In this document: positions 31,872 through 40,380 of the stretch, piece after piece
Layout of the letters: each line of letters begins with the position of its first letter
Numbering within the stretch: position 1 is the stretch's first letter
Assembly (NCBI GenBank): GCA_017405765.1
Contig: JAFQZS010000003.1
Coordinates: 1 to 64,000 of the forward strand
Reading direction: 5' to 3'
DNA from: Clostridia bacterium
Lineage (GTDB): Bacteria; Bacillota; Clostridia; Oscillospirales; RGIG577
DNA: 64,000 nucleotides
Notes under the pieces: generated by a model
What the model was told of the DNA's origin: nothing
What the model saw: only the letters and a program-made list of their open reading frames with translations
Databases searched by the model: none
Translations under genes and position numbers: made by a program

Positions 31872-32057
31872 CAGCGTCACCTCCAATCGCGTTTGTATTC
31901 AGCCCTCTACTATATATGGTATGAGAAAGGCTGAATTGTTCCAATGCTTTCAAACTTTTTTGAGATTTTTTGAAAAAATCTCGGAATGAATGGGATAGGA
32001 TTGATTTAAGGCAATTATACCTGAAAGCTGTGAATAAATCCATTGCTTCTTGTGACG
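31872..32057. other. Intergenic stretch with the right boundary of island 2
   Basis: No gene is present. A TTCAGCC / GGCTGAA inverted pair lies near 31907-31937, and a perfect 21-base palindrome GAGATTTTTTGAAAAAATCTC spans 31962-31982. Possible leftward promoter elements for the sigma-like gene lie here but are weak. The island end lies somewhere here or just beyond. Confidence 0.4.
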
Positions 32058-32104
32058 GCAAAAAAAATAACGGGTATCTGGCTCTCACCAGATACCCGTT
32101 ATTT
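32058..32104 (-). terminator. Terminator of the fatty acid biosynthesis operon
   Basis: A perfect 17-bp stem (32065-32081 with 32088-32104, loop CTCTCA) is followed on the minus strand by seven U. It lies about 105 bases after the accA stop. Confidence 0.88.
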
Positions 32105-32209
32105 CGTTGCCAACCCTGCATGACAGATACCCCAGTCGTAATTTTTAGAATTACTGTCTTATGAGCACCCGTGCAACGCGGCAGGCATTATCTTTATCTC
32201 AGTGCTGCT

Positions 32210-33010
32210 TTAAAAATCCTCGGGCACTATCTGCGCGCCGTATTTTCTGAAGCGTTCGTATCTTAAACGGACAAGTTCGTCCGCAGTCTGGGCTTTTCGC
32301 GCCTCGAACGCAAACGTAAGATCGTGCGCCATATTGCGGCAGCAGGCGTCGAACGATCCTTTTTCGGGAATTACCTTTTCGGCGACCTGAAGCTTTAACA
32401 TGTCCTGCGCCGTGAGCCTCAGACTCTGCGCCGCAGCCTTGACCTTCTTTGGATCCTTCCAGAGTATGCTTGCACAGCCCTCCGGTGAGATCACGGAGTA
32501 TATCGAGTTCTCCATCATCCAGACCTCGTCGGCACACGCGAGCGCAAGCGCGCCGCCGGAGCCGCCTTCGCCTATGAATATAGAGATTATCGGCGTTTTG
32601 AGTGTTATCATCTCGGCCAGATTTTGCGCTATTGCGCGCCCTTGACCGCGCTCCTCTGCGCCGAGCCCGCAGAACGCGCCAGCAGTATCGACGAAGCACA
32701 CGACGGGACGCGAAAACTTCTCCGCCTGGCGCATGAGTCTTAGCGCCTTGTTATATCCTTCGGGATTGGGCGCTCCGAAGTTTCTGTAGACCTTCGATTT
32801 CGTATCCTTGCCCTTCTCCATGGAAATAACGGTGACGGGCATATCGGAAAGATAAGCCACGCCGCCTACAACAGCCGTATCGTCGGCAAAATGGCGGTCG
32901 CCGTGCAGTTCGATAAAATCGGTAAATATGCGGTTTATATATTCTGCCGCCGTCGCGCGTCCCTTCGCGCGGGCGAGCATCACCTTGTCAAACGGAGTAT
33001 TGCCGCTCAT
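32210..33010 (-). CDS. accA: Acetyl-CoA carboxylase carboxyltransferase subunit alpha
   Basis: 266 residues, shorter than the E. coli subunit (about 319) but normal for Clostridia. The carboxyltransferase crotonase core is visible: RATAAEYINRIF, GDRHFADDTAVVGGVAY, and EGGSGGALALACADEVWMMENSIYSVISPEGCASILW. With AccD it transfers CO2 from carboxybiotin to acetyl-CoA, giving malonyl-CoA. The start overlaps the accD stop (ATGA), so the two subunits are made together. It is the last gene of the operon, before the terminator. Confidence 0.96.
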   Translation of the reverse strand: MSGNTPFDKVMLARAKGRATAAEYINRIFTDFIELHGDRHFADDTAVVGGVAYLSDMPVTVISMEKGKDTKSKVYRNFGAPNPEGYNKALRLMRQAEKFSRPVVCFVDTAGAFCGLGAEERGQGRAIAQNLAEMITLKTPIISIFIGEGGSGGALALACADEVWMMENSIYSVISPEGCASILWKDPKKVKAAAQSLRLTAQDMLKLQVAEKVIPEKGSFDACCRNMAHDLTFAFEARKAQTADELVRLRYERFRKYGAQIVPEDF

Positions 33011-33900
33011 ACGTTGTCACCTCCGTCCACGTTTTCAGCTTCGGTATTTTTTTCGTGCATCGCAAGCAGAGTGGATATCGTTCGCTTTTGAGCCGAACGC
33101 GGCGTTATAAGGTCGATAAAGCCGTGCTCAAGCAGGAATTCGGCAGTCTGGAAGCCCTGCGGCAGCTTTTTTCTTATAGTCTGCTCTATGACGCGCGCGC
33201 CGGCAAAGCCAACGGTCGCGCCCGGCTCAGCCATGATTATGTCGCCCAGCATCGCAAAGCTTGCCGTGACTCCGCCTGTAGTGGGGTCGGTAAGTACGGT
33301 GAGATAAAAGTTGCCCGCGTCTGAATGGAGCTTAACAGCGCCGCTCGTTTTCGCCATCTGCATAAGCGAAAGTATGCCCTCCTGCATACGCGCGCCGCCG
33401 GATACGGTAAATCCCACCACGGGGAGTCCCTCGCTTGTCGCATATTCAAAAAGGCGCGTCACTCTTTCTCCCACGACTGTGCCCATACTGCCCATCATAA
33501 AGAGAGATTCCATGACGAACATTGCGCATTTATGGCCCAAGATCGACGCGGTACCGCATATGACGGCCTCGTCCTCGCTTGAGCTGAGCCTAGCCTCCCT
33601 TAGCTTCTTTTCATAGCCGGGGAAGTTTATTATATCCTTAGTTTCCAGATCGGAAAACATTTCACTAAAGCTGCCCTCGTCGCATATAAAGTCAATGCGC
33701 TGTCTTACGTTCATGCGGAAGTGATGACCGCATGTGCATACATAATACATTTCAGGCAGGTCGCTTTCCGCGATTTTTGCGCCGCATTCAGGACATTCGC
33801 GCTTTACTTCAAAGGTGTCGGCGGCGGTAGCTTCGACGGGAGTGCGTCCTCCTTTTTCCAGCTCGTTTGCCGGTCTTTTAAATAAACCCCTTAAATCCAT
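33007..33900 (-). CDS. accD: Acetyl-CoA carboxylase carboxyltransferase subunit beta
   Basis: 297 residues. The N-terminal zinc ribbon is CPECGAKI...YVCTCGHHF. It is followed by RIDFICDEGSFSEMF and the acyl-binding core VVGERVTRLFEYATSEGLPVVGFTVSGGARMQEG, with GGVTASFAMLGDIIMAEPGATVGFAGARVIEQT. It forms the alpha2-beta2 carboxyltransferase with AccA. It lies four bases after accC and overlaps accA. Confidence 0.96.
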   Translation of the reverse strand: MDLRGLFKRPANELEKGGRTPVEATAADTFEVKRECPECGAKIAESDLPEMYYVCTCGHHFRMNVRQRIDFICDEGSFSEMFSDLETKDIINFPGYEKKLREARLSSSEDEAVICGTASILGHKCAMFVMESLFMMGSMGTVVGERVTRLFEYATSEGLPVVGFTVSGGARMQEGILSLMQMAKTSGAVKLHSDAGNFYLTVLTDPTTGGVTASFAMLGDIIMAEPGATVGFAGARVIEQTIRKKLPQGFQTAEFLLEHGFIDLITPRSAQKRTISTLLAMHEKNTEAENVDGGDNV

Positions 33901-33904
33901 GTAA

Positions 33905-35218
33905 TCACCATCCTCTTGTTGTCATAAAGTTGGTGTAATAGTCACCGGCTTTAAAATCGCTGTCATTTAAGATGGCCAGCTGTTCGTCTATATTGTTAGG
34001 TATGTTTTCAAGTACAAGCTCGCAAAGCGCAGAGTGCATTTTTCTTATGGCCTCCTCGCGCGTTTTTGCGAAAACTATTAGCTTTCCGACCATCGAATCG
34101 TAGAACACGGGTACATTGTATCCCGAATAAAGCGCGGTATCGAAACGCACCCACGGGCCGCCCGGAACGTGCATAAAGCCTAAGGTACCGGCGCTCTTTG
34201 CATTGATGCGGCATTCTATCGCCGCGCCGCCGATAATGATATCCTTCTGGCGAAATGCAAGCTCAACGCCTGCCGCTATGCGTATCTGCCACTTTACGAT
34301 GTCGACGCCCGTTGTATATTCGCTTACGGGATGCTCTACCTGAAGACGGGTGTTCATTTCCATGAAATAGAAATTTCTATCCCTGTCCAAAAGGAATTCT
34401 ATTGTGCCGGCGTTGGTATACTTGGCGGCTTTTGCCGCTTTTACGGCCGCATCCATCATGCTTTTTCTCAGCTCCGGCGTAACTGCGGGGGAGGGCGACT
34501 CCTCGACAAGCTTTTGATTGTTGAGCTGTATGGAGCATTCACGCTCGCCCAGCGCGATAACGTGCCCTTTTTCATCGGCAAGAAGCTGCACTTCTATGTG
34601 CTTTGTCGGAGAGAGGAACTTCTCCATATATACTCCGCCGTCGCCGAAGGCCGCCAAAGCCTCGCCCGAGGCCGTGCGGTAGGCGTTTAAAAGCTCATCC
34701 TCGCCTTCAACGAGCCTTATACCTTTTCCGCCTCCGCCGGAACGCGCCTTTATAAGCAGGGGATAGCCTATACGCGCGGCTTCCGACTTAAGCATCTTTT
34801 CATCGGTTATTATATCGCTTCCGGGTACTGTAGGCACGCCGGCCTCCTTCATGAGGCGGCGCGCGGCGTCCTTATCGCCCATGCGCGCTATCGTCTCAGC
34901 GTCGGGACCGATAAAGACTATGCCGTTTTCACGGCACAGCTTGGCAAAATCGGCATTCTCCGAAAGAAAGCCGTACCCCGGATGTATTGCCTGTGCTCCC
35001 GTAACGAGAGCGGCGCTTATTATATTCTTCTGATTTAAGTAGCTTTCCGCAGGTGTGGCGCGTCCTACGCAGATGCATTCGTCCGCAAGTGAAACGTGGA
35101 GAGCTTCGGCGTCGGCCATGGAATATATAGCCACGGTGCTTATGCCCATCTCTTTGCAGGCGCGTATTATGCGCACTGCTATCTCTCCGCGGTTAGCTAC
35201 GAGTATTTTGGAAAACAT
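33905..35218 (-). CDS. accC: Biotin carboxylase
   Basis: 437 residues from ATG 35218 (MFSKILVANRGEIAVRIIRACKEMG), behind AAGGAAG. The open frame extends 42 codons upstream through a hairpin and is not coding. ATP-grasp features are present: KARSGGGGKGIR, EMNTRLQVEHPVSEYTTGVDIV and MKEAGVPTVPGS. It carboxylates biotin on AccB using ATP and bicarbonate. A gap of about 138 bases with a terminator-like hairpin separates it from fabZ, the only wide gap in the operon. Confidence 0.95.
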   Translation of the reverse strand: MFSKILVANRGEIAVRIIRACKEMGISTVAIYSMADAEALHVSLADECICVGRATPAESYLNQKNIISAALVTGAQAIHPGYGFLSENADFAKLCRENGIVFIGPDAETIARMGDKDAARRLMKEAGVPTVPGSDIITDEKMLKSEAARIGYPLLIKARSGGGGKGIRLVEGEDELLNAYRTASGEALAAFGDGGVYMEKFLSPTKHIEVQLLADEKGHVIALGERECSIQLNNQKLVEESPSPAVTPELRKSMMDAAVKAAKAAKYTNAGTIEFLLDRDRNFYFMEMNTRLQVEHPVSEYTTGVDIVKWQIRIAAGVELAFRQKDIIIGGAAIECRINAKSAGTLGFMHVPGGPWVRFDTALYSGYNVPVFYDSMVGKLIVFAKTREEAIRKMHSALCELVLENIPNNIDEQLAILNDSDFKAGDYYTNFMTTRGW

Positions 35219-35274
35219 GTGTTCACTTCCTTGGGGCGACACGAATATAAGCATGGTTTTATTCGCCCTATAGT

Positions 35275-35311
35275 AAAAATGCCGCCGAAGGAGAATATCC
35301 GAAGCGGCATT
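35275..35311 (-). terminator. Terminator-like hairpin inside the operon, between fabZ and accC
   Basis: On the minus strand an 8-bp stem (35304-35311 with 35278-35285) has an 18-base loop and is followed by UUUUU. It could lower accCDA expression relative to the upstream genes or mark an internal promoter junction. The stem is modest. Confidence 0.4.
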
Positions 35312-35356
35312 ATGAAGCGCGTCTTTTAACGACAGCCGTCTCAAAAGCCGTGAAAA

Positions 35357-35776
35357 CTATTTATTTGCTACGAGAGCAAACGAAAACTCGGCCGAAACGC
35401 AGAGCTTGCCCTCAACGTAGCCCTTTGCGGACGCAAAGTAGAACGGCGGCTTTGAGCGCGTTATAACGGCGTGAGTCTCAAGCGTGTCGCCGGGGAGCAC
35501 GCTCTTTTTGAAGCGCACTTTATCAAGCCCTGTAAAATACGGCGTAGTCGCCTCTGCGCTTAAATTCGACAAAAGCACGCACGACGCCTGAGCCATCATT
35601 TCGCATAATATAACGCCCGGGACTATCGGATTGCCGGGAAAGTGGCCGCATAAGAAATGTTCGTCGCCGCGTACAGTGTATTTGCCTATCGCTTCGCCGT
35701 CTTTTACCTCGGCTTCGTCAACGAGAAGCATCTTGTCGCGGTGAGGGATGATCTTCATTATTTCTTCTTTGTTCAT
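35357..35776 (-). CDS. fabZ: 3-hydroxyacyl-ACP dehydratase
   Basis: 139 residues with a hot-dog fold signature: IPHRDKMLLVDEAEV and HFLCGHFPGNPIVPGVILCEMMAQ (catalytic His in GHFPGNP). It removes water from 3-hydroxyacyl-ACP in the elongation cycle. The start overlaps the accB stop codon by one base. Confidence 0.95.
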   Translation of the reverse strand: MNKEEIMKIIPHRDKMLLVDEAEVKDGEAIGKYTVRGDEHFLCGHFPGNPIVPGVILCEMMAQASCVLLSNLSAEATTPYFTGLDKVRFKKSVLPGDTLETHAVITRSKPPFYFASAKGYVEGKLCVSAEFSFALVANK

Positions 35777-36237
35777 CAGTCTCTCCTTATGCGAAACAGC
35801 GGCTGTCCGAATTCTACAACGTGTTCATTGCCCACGTAGATGTTCTCAACAGTGCCGTCGACCTCGCTTACTATCTCATTCATAAGCTTCATGGCTTCGA
35901 TTATGCACAATATATCTCCCGTTTTTACCTTTGCGCCGACGGTGACATACGGTTTATCCTTGGGATTGGGAGCGGCATAGAACATGCCGACCATCGGAGC
36001 CGTTACGGTCATTACGTCGTCATCGTCGGACGGCGCGGCAGGCGCCTCGGCTGCGGGAGACGAAGCCAAAGCCTCCGAAGAGACCGAAGTCTTCGGCGCT
36101 TCGGCAGGCACGAATGCGGCCCTCTTGGCAGATTCGCGTCCCAATTCTATTATTACACCGTCCTCGTCTATTTTAAGCGACGTTAGATCGTTTTCCTTCA
36201 TTATTTTTGCAAGTGCTCGTATATCGTCTATCTTCAT
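35776..36237 (-). CDS. accB: Biotin carboxyl carrier protein of acetyl-CoA carboxylase
   Basis: 153 residues. The N-terminal helical segment (MKIDDIRALAKIMKENDLTSLKI) is followed by an Ala/Pro/Ser-rich linker (about 50-75), then the biotinyl domain with CIIEAMKLMNEIVSEVDG (biotinylated Lys in AMKLM). It carries the carboxyl group between AccC and AccAD. It lies two bases after fabF and overlaps fabZ. Confidence 0.96.
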   Translation of the reverse strand: MKIDDIRALAKIMKENDLTSLKIDEDGVIIELGRESAKRAAFVPAEAPKTSVSSEALASSPAAEAPAAPSDDDDVMTVTAPMVGMFYAAPNPKDKPYVTVGAKVKTGDILCIIEAMKLMNEIVSEVDGTVENIYVGNEHVVEFGQPLFRIRRD

Positions 36238-36239
36238 TT

Positions 36240-37475
36240 TCAGTCCTCCGCGCGAACGAAAGCAAGGCAGGCATTATGTCCGCCGAAGCCAAGCGAATTT
36301 GAAAGGGCAAGGTCAAACGGAGCCTCGCGCTTCAGATTCGGAGCATAGTCGAGGTCGCATTCGGGATCGGGCTCCTTTAAGCCCACGGTGGGCGGAGCAA
36401 CGCCCTCTTTGAGCGAAAGTACGGCTACTATCGCCTCAAGCGCGCCCGTTGCGCCGAGCATATGGCCCGTCATAGATTTCGTTGAGCTTATTACGGCCTT
36501 TCTTGCGCGATCTTCGCCCAGCGCCTTCTTTATGGCAGCCGTTTCCGTCTTGTCGTTCATCGGGGTGGAGGTGCCGTGCGCGTTTATGTAGATGCACTGC
36601 GCGCGCTCGCCCTTTGCCTGCTCAAACGTCTGCGCTATGGCCAATGCCGCGCTCTCTCCGTCCGGCGCGGGAGCAGTGATATGATATGCGTCGTTTGTGG
36701 AGCTGTATCCTACAAGCTCGGCGTAGATCTTTGCGCCGCGCGCCTTTGCACGCTCGTACTCCTCTAAAATGAGCATACCGGCGCCTTCGCCCATTAAAAA
36801 GCCGTTCCTTCTCTTATCGAAAGGTATCGAGGCCGTATCGGGATCGTCAGACGTGGTGAGCGCCATGCAGTTCGTAAAGCCCGCGATGCCGATAGGCGTT
36901 ATAGTGGCCTCGCTGCCGCCTGCGATTATCGCGTCGGCGTATCCGTGAAGTATTGCGCGGTACGCTTCGCCGACGGCGTTAGTGCTCGTAGCGCACGCCG
37001 TTACAACGGGAAGGCTGGGGCCTTTAGCGTTGAAGCGTATGGCTATCGTTCCCGTTGCTATATTTGCTATCATCATGGGGATAAAGAGCGGGGATACCTT
37101 TTTCGGGCCCTTCGTTATGAGCTTCTCTATCTCGTTCGATATAGTTATAAGGCCGCCCACTCCGCTGCCCGAATATACGCCGAAGCGTTCGGGCGCGATA
37201 GTGCCCTCGATGCCGCTGTCGGCAACTGCCTGAACTGCGGCTGCAAGCGCAAACTGTGTGAACAAGTCGCTTCTTCTGACCTCGCTTTTGTCCATATACA
37301 AAGTAGGGTCGAAGTCTTTAACTTCGGCGGCCAGCGTAGCTTTGAAGCCTTCAAGGTCAAAGCGCGTTATTTTTGCGATGCCGTGACGTCCCGAAATGAG
37401 GCTGTTCCACGTTTGGGGAACGTCGAGCCCTACGGGAGTTACCGCGCCCAGACCCGTTACTACAACTCTTCTCAT
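36240..37475 (-). CDS. fabF: Beta-ketoacyl-ACP synthase II
   Basis: 411 residues of the KAS I/II family: RRVVVTGLGAVTPVG start, VTACATSTNAVGEAYR with the catalytic Cys, and the two histidines in NAHGTSTPMNDKTE and SMTGHMLGATGALE. It extends acyl-ACP with malonyl-ACP. No fabB or fabA/fabM is present in the operon. It lies 18 bases after fabG. Confidence 0.96.
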   Translation of the reverse strand: MRRVVVTGLGAVTPVGLDVPQTWNSLISGRHGIAKITRFDLEGFKATLAAEVKDFDPTLYMDKSEVRRSDLFTQFALAAAVQAVADSGIEGTIAPERFGVYSGSGVGGLITISNEIEKLITKGPKKVSPLFIPMMIANIATGTIAIRFNAKGPSLPVVTACATSTNAVGEAYRAILHGYADAIIAGGSEATITPIGIAGFTNCMALTTSDDPDTASIPFDKRRNGFLMGEGAGMLILEEYERAKARGAKIYAELVGYSSTNDAYHITAPAPDGESAALAIAQTFEQAKGERAQCIYINAHGTSTPMNDKTETAAIKKALGEDRARKAVISSTKSMTGHMLGATGALEAIVAVLSLKEGVAPPTVGLKEPDPECDLDYAPNLKREAPFDLALSNSLGFGGHNACLAFVRAED

Positions 37476-37493
37476 TATACTTTTCCTCCATAA

Positions 37494-38231
37494 TTACATG
37501 GCAAGCCCGCCGTCGATGCGTATTACCTCGCCTGTGATATAGCGTCCGCCGTCGCCGCAAAGGAATGCGGCAAGACGCGCAACGTCCTCCGGCTGTCCCA
37601 CATGTCCCAGCGGGATCTGAGCATTTATCTCATCTTGGCTTATCGGCAGGTCGCTCGTCATGTCGGTCGCGATAAAACCGGGAGCAATGGCGTTGCAGCA
37701 TATGCCGCGTCCCGCAAGCTCCTTGGCTACCGATTTGGTGAGACCGATAACGCCCGCCTTGGACGCGCTGTAATTCGCCTGACCGGGATTGCCCATTGTG
37801 CCCGCTACGGAGGCAATATTCACTATTCGGCCTTCTTTTTTCTTTATAAAGCCGGAATAGCAATGCTTTATAAAGTTGAAAGCACCCTTTAAATTTGTAT
37901 CGAGCACTGCGTCGTAATCCTCTTCCTTCATGGAGAAGATAAGCTTGTCGCGCGTGATGCCCGCGTTGTTTACAAGGATGTAGGGCACGCCCATCTCCTT
38001 CGTTATGGCGGCGACCGTGTCCTTTACAGCCGAGAAGTCGGCCACATTGCACTTATAGCTTTTAGCCTCGCGTCCGAGAGCGCGTATCATTTCCACAGTC
38101 TCGTTTGCCGCAGCCTCGTTGCCTGCGTAAACTATCGCTACATTGGCGCCGTTCTTGGCAAGTTCCACTGCGATGGCGCGGCCTATACCGCGCGAGCCGC
38201 CCGTTACTATTGCAGTTCTGTCTGTAAGCAT
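37494..38231 (-). CDS. fabG: 3-oxoacyl-ACP reductase
   Basis: 245 residues, classical SDR: TGGSRGIGRAIAVELAKNG cofactor site, NNAGITRDKL, and YSASKAGVIGLTKSVAKEL with the catalytic Tyr and Lys. It reduces 3-oxoacyl-ACP with NADPH. The ATG overlaps the fabD stop (TAATG). Confidence 0.96.
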   Translation of the reverse strand: MLTDRTAIVTGGSRGIGRAIAVELAKNGANVAIVYAGNEAAANETVEMIRALGREAKSYKCNVADFSAVKDTVAAITKEMGVPYILVNNAGITRDKLIFSMKEEDYDAVLDTNLKGAFNFIKHCYSGFIKKKEGRIVNIASVAGTMGNPGQANYSASKAGVIGLTKSVAKELAGRGICCNAIAPGFIATDMTSDLPISQDEINAQIPLGHVGQPEDVARLAAFLCGDGGRYITGEVIRIDGGLAM

Positions 38232-39139
38232 TATTTTACTTCCTTTATGGTATCGTTAAGCGTAGCGCCGTCGTTTACGTTGAAGGTGCGCACGTTTGAC
38301 GATATTTTTGAAATAAGACCTGTAAGGGTCGCGCCGCAGCCCACCTCGATAAAGGTGTCTGCGCCGTCTTTTATCATATTTTCCACGCTTTCCTGCCAAC
38401 GCACGGGGTTTTCTATCTGTAATGACAGAAGTGTTTTCGCGTCGCCGTAAGGGAGCGCGTTGTAATTTGCGTAGAGCGGGATCGCCGGAGCCTCAAAGCT
38501 CATTTTTTCAAGCTCGGCCGCATATTTTACGGCAGCCTCAGCCATAAACGGGGAGTGGAAGCCGCCGCCAACGGCTATGGGCATGAATCTGCCGCCGGCT
38601 GCCTTTACGGCCGCCTTAAAGTCGGCAAGCTCCGATCTGTCGCCGGCAACGACAAGCTGACCGGGACAGTTATAGTTTACGGGATATACTGCCTTAAAGC
38701 CCTCGCACAGCTTTTCAACTGCCAAAAAGTCAAGCTTTAGAACAGCACCCATTGCAGCGTCCGTCTTGTCGGCGCTGTCCTGCATATATTCGCCGCGCTT
38801 TATTACAAGCTTAAAGCCGTCCTCGTAGGAGTATACGCCCGAAAAGGCCGCCGCAGCCACCTCGCCCAGGGAGAAGCCGGCCGCCATATCCGCATTTATA
38901 CCGGCTTCCTTTAAAGCGGCAGCCGCCGCAAGATCAACGGCGTAAAGGCAGGGCTGAGTATTCACCGTCTTTAAAAGCTCTTCCTTAGTGCCCGAAAAGC
39001 ACTGCTCCTTGGTGCCGGGGCGAATGCGCTCGGCCATATCGAAAACTTCGCGCGCAGCGGCGCTTTTTTCATAAAGCTCAAGTCCCATGCCGGGCTTTTG
39101 CGCGCCCTGTCCCGAAAATACAAAAGCTATTTTACCCAT
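38231..39139 (-). CDS. fabD: Malonyl-CoA:ACP transacylase
   Basis: 302 residues. AFVFSGQGAQKPGMG start, nucleophile Ser in GFSLGEVAAAAFSG, catalytic His in GGGFHSPFM. It loads malonyl onto ACP. Its first 13 bases overlap the fabK 3' end; GGAG lies within fabK. Confidence 0.96.
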   Translation of the reverse strand: MGKIAFVFSGQGAQKPGMGLELYEKSAAAREVFDMAERIRPGTKEQCFSGTKEELLKTVNTQPCLYAVDLAAAAALKEAGINADMAAGFSLGEVAAAAFSGVYSYEDGFKLVIKRGEYMQDSADKTDAAMGAVLKLDFLAVEKLCEGFKAVYPVNYNCPGQLVVAGDRSELADFKAAVKAAGGRFMPIAVGGGFHSPFMAEAAVKYAAELEKMSFEAPAIPLYANYNALPYGDAKTLLSLQIENPVRWQESVENMIKDGADTFIEVGCGATLTGLISKISSNVRTFNVNDGATLNDTIKEVK

Positions 39140-40074
39140 TTTGAAGCTCCGTTCAATACGTTTTCGGCCTCGTCGAATATTTCCTTTATTATTTCGGCGG
39201 CGGGCTGTTCACGGTCGCACATACCGGCAATTTGACCGGCTAAGAAGCAGCCGCGTTTTTCGTCGCCCTCAACCGCTGCAAGCCTTAACGCTCCCGCGCC
39301 CATTTTTTCAAGCTCATCGTCAGATACGGCGCTGTCGTATTCCGCTCTCAAGTACGCGCGCGAAAACGGCGTCTTTAAGCTTCTTACGGGATGCCCCAGA
39401 CGCTTGCCTGTAGTCATGGTGTCGATGTCCTTGGCCTTAAGTATTTTATTTTTATAAGTCTGATGTACGCCGCATTCGTTAGCAAGAAGGAAGCGGGTGC
39501 CAAGCTGTACGCCCGACGCGCCCAGCATGAAGGCAGCCGCAACGCCGCGTCCGTCGGCTATGCCGCCGGCCGCTATAACAGGAAGCTCGGTAACGTCGCA
39601 CACCTGGGGCACGAGAGCCATCGTTGTTATCTCGCCCACATGACCGCCCGATTCGCCGCCTTCGGCTATTATAGCCGATGCGCCTGCGCGCGTCATAAGC
39701 TTTGCCAATGCGGTGGAGGCGACGACAGGTATCACCTTGATGCCTGCCGCCTGCCACGTTTTCATATACTTTGCGGGATTTCCCGCGCCTGTGGTCACAA
39801 CTGCGACCTTTTCCTCGGCTACGACCTTCGCCACCTCGTCAACAAACGGGCTCATAAGCATGATATTTACGCCGAACGGTTTGTCGGTAAGGGAACGCGC
39901 GATATTTATCTGTTCGCGCAGATATTCGGCGTTCGCGTTCATGGCGGAGATAATGCCGAGTCCTCCTCCGTTGGATACGGCTGCGGCAAGCTTGCCGTCG
40001 GCTATCCATGCCATACCACCCTGAAAAATGGGGTATTTTATACCGAGAAGGCTGCATATGGGGGTATTTATCAT
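39127..40074 (-). CDS. fabK: Enoyl-ACP reductase II (FMN-dependent)
   Basis: 315 residues. YPIFQGGMAWIADGKLAAAVSNGGGLGII and EGGESGGHVGEITTMALVPQV are typical of FabK, as is AAGGIADGRGVAAAFMLGASGVQLGTRFL with FMN phosphate-binding glycines. It performs the last reduction step, so the strain does not rely on FabI here. The distinction from 2-nitropropane dioxygenases is made by its position between acpP and fabD. Confidence 0.95.
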   Translation of the reverse strand: MINTPICSLLGIKYPIFQGGMAWIADGKLAAAVSNGGGLGIISAMNANAEYLREQINIARSLTDKPFGVNIMLMSPFVDEVAKVVAEEKVAVVTTGAGNPAKYMKTWQAAGIKVIPVVASTALAKLMTRAGASAIIAEGGESGGHVGEITTMALVPQVCDVTELPVIAAGGIADGRGVAAAFMLGASGVQLGTRFLLANECGVHQTYKNKILKAKDIDTMTTGKRLGHPVRSLKTPFSRAYLRAEYDSAVSDDELEKMGAGALRLAAVEGDEKRGCFLAGQIAGMCDREQPAAEIIKEIFDEAENVLNGASKWVK

Positions 40075-40087
40075 TTTTATCCCGCCT

Positions 40088-40309
40088 TTATGCCATTTTC
40101 GACTCTACGAACTTTACGAAATCACCTACGGTATTGACCTTTTCTTCAAGCTCAAGCTCAACGCCCAAGTCGTCTTCAAGTTCCATTACCATCTCAACAA
40201 CGGAGAGAGAGTCGATGCCAAGGTCTGCAAATGCGGTCTCGAGAGTTATGCTCTCAACGTCAACGTCAGTATAATCTGCAAGTAAAGCTTTGATTTTTTC
40301 AAGTACCAT
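40088..40309 (-). CDS. acpP: Acyl carrier protein
   Basis: 73 residues from ATG 40309 behind GGAGG; the frame opens five codons earlier at a TTG inside the ribosome site. Acidic four-helix protein with the phosphopantetheine serine in LGIDSLSVVEMVMELED. Confidence 0.95.
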   Translation of the reverse strand: MVLEKIKALLADYTDVDVESITLETAFADLGIDSLSVVEMVMELEDDLGVELELEEKVNTVGDFVKFVESKMA

Positions 40310-40380
40310 GATATGTTCCTCCAAAAATTTAATAATATATTGTTTATTTATATTGCCGCCCTGGGGACGGTGTTATGCTT

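Larger units (their letters stand above)
22300..32057. mobile_element. Integrative mobilisable island 2 (TnpX/MobQ element with R-M and TIR cargo; ends approximate)
   Basis: From left: large serine recombinase, TnpW-like gene, MobQ relaxase, DUF3847-like gene, oriT, second DUF3847-like gene, TIR-like and membrane genes, endonuclease, methyltransferase, C-type regulator, and a block of small genes and a sigma-like regulator. All are on the minus strand. The flanks are a host amidohydrolase and the fatty-acid operon terminator at 32058-32104. No conjugation pore genes exist, so it is mobilisable rather than self-transmissible. Exact ends were not found. Serine recombinases of this type leave only a 2-base core, so none may be visible. 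Confidence 0.75.

Noticed and set aside
22250-32060. Short similarity ATAAGAAAG / ATGAGAAAG as ends of island 2
   Set aside because: Nine bases with a mismatch are not significant. Large serine recombinases usually leave only a dinucleotide core, so the ends were left open.
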